This document shows positions 5,624-6,007 of a DNA stretch of 6,007 nucleotides, piece by piece. Position 1 is the stretch's first letter; each line of letters starts with the position of its first letter. Origin of the DNA: an uncultured Collinsella sp. (GTDB taxonomy: Bacteria; Actinomycetota; Coriobacteriia; Coriobacteriales; Coriobacteriaceae); contig CATZEP010000084.1 of the NCBI GenBank assembly GCA_958418185.1, forward strand, positions 1 through 6,007. Direction: 5' to 3'. Under the pieces are notes generated by a model. It was not told the origin of the DNA, ran no database searches, and saw nothing but the letters and a program-made list of their open reading frames with translations. The position numbers were made by a program, and so were the translations under genes.

Positions 5624-5656
5624 CTCAATCAACCCGTAAGGTCTACTTACTTGTGA

Positions 5657-6007
5657 TTAGTAGGAAAGCTTCCACATGTAGCGACGCATGGTCAGCGGGT
5701 GCTGACGGGCCTCGGCGATCTGGTTGCCGTACTCGCGCATAACGGCGAGGTGCAGCAGCGGGTTGAAGTAGGTGATGACGCTCGCGGGCACGGCGTCAGC
5801 CAGGCCGTAGTCCTTGGAGTCGATCAGAGCGACCTTGGCACCCATGCGCTCAAGGAAGGTGAGGGCGCGAGCGTCCATCGGACGGGTGGCGCCATCGGAC
5901 ATGAAGAAGACGTAGGGCTTACCCTCGGTGGAAACCTCGAACGGGCCGTGGAAGTACTCGCCGGTGTTGTAGGCGGCGGCGTCGATCCACTGCATCTCGG
6001 TGAACAG
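5657..6007 (-). CDS. SIS-domain sugar-phosphate protein, FrlB/FraB deglycase-like (5' end outside window)
   Basis: The last 116 residues of a protein that starts beyond the window; relatives are about 330-350 aa. The frame is open to the edge, beginning LFTEMQWIDAAAYNTGEYFH, and ends KLSY before TAA. SIS domains bind phosphosugars. The stretch GEYFHGPFE and the ending HPLTMRRYMWKLSY resemble the FrlB/FraB group, which splits 6-phosphofructose-amino acids (Amadori products) into glucose 6-phosphate and the amino acid. A Glu (codon at 5998-5996) and His (5950-5948) are 16 residues apart, like the catalytic Glu214 and His230 I recall for Salmonella FraB. Another phosphosugar isomerase or deaminase remains possible because the N-terminal half is missing. 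A strong terminator follows. Confidence 0.85.
   Translation of the reverse strand: MFTEMQWIDAAAYNTGEYFHGPFEVSTEGKPYVFFMSDGATRPMDARALTFLERMGAKVALIDSKDYGLADAVPASVITYFNPLLHLAVMREYGNQIAEARQHPLTMRRYMWKLSY

Noticed and set aside
5497..5628. Upstream in-frame extension of the HAD gene (44 extra codons)
   Set aside because: The extension would translate the SIS terminator flank and the 44-bp repeat and places the catalytic motif I far from the N-terminus, whereas the ATG at 5496 has an ideal ribosome site.
4861..5742. 293-codon plus-strand open frame over the HAD gene
   Set aside because: Antisense to a HAD protein with all four motifs; it also runs across the repeat and terminator hairpin, so it is not a credible gene.

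Overview
The window looks like chromosomal DNA from a Coriobacteriia-type actinobacterium, most likely Collinsella or a close relative. This rests on the GC-rich coding sequence, the mix of protein families, and several palindromic intergenic repeats of a kind I associate with Collinsella. It is inference from pattern recognition; no search was run.

All six recognisable genes lie on the minus strand, so transcription runs from high to low coordinates. In that direction: (1) the C-terminal third of a SIS-domain sugar-phosphate protein resembling the FrlB/FraB deglycases, closed by a textbook intrinsic terminator; (2) a HAD hydrolase of the beta-phosphoglucomutase-like group with a strong Shine-Dalgarno; (3) a 355-bp gap holding a long interrupted palindrome; (4) a YitT-family membrane protein with a C-terminal DUF2179 domain; (5) an AT-rich gap with a hairpin and a short palindromic repeat; (6) a HutC-type GntR regulator with a UTRA domain; (7) a 542-bp gap packed with inverted repeats and nested hairpins; (8) recQ; (9) the first 13 codons of a gene that begins 2 nt after the recQ stop, probably in the same operon.

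The proteins are ordinary and I see no new multi-gene defence, mobile or biosynthetic system. A sugar-phosphate enzyme, a HAD phosphatase or mutase and a HutC-type regulator could belong to one sugar-use locus, but the terminator and long gaps between them argue against a single transcript. RecQ (DNA repair) and YitT (membrane protein of unknown role) are probably unrelated to it.

The unusual content is between the genes. At least five distinct palindrome designs occur in about 6 kb: a 20-bp perfect inverted repeat that includes DnaA-box-like 9-mers, an 18-bp one beside it, a multi-helix structure capped by a cUUCGg tetraloop and followed by two tandem 96-bp modules, a 17-bp palindrome enclosing a second helix, and a 44-bp repeat present twice upstream of genes. 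These look like dispersed extragenic repeats or structured RNA elements and are the part most worth a genome-wide comparison.
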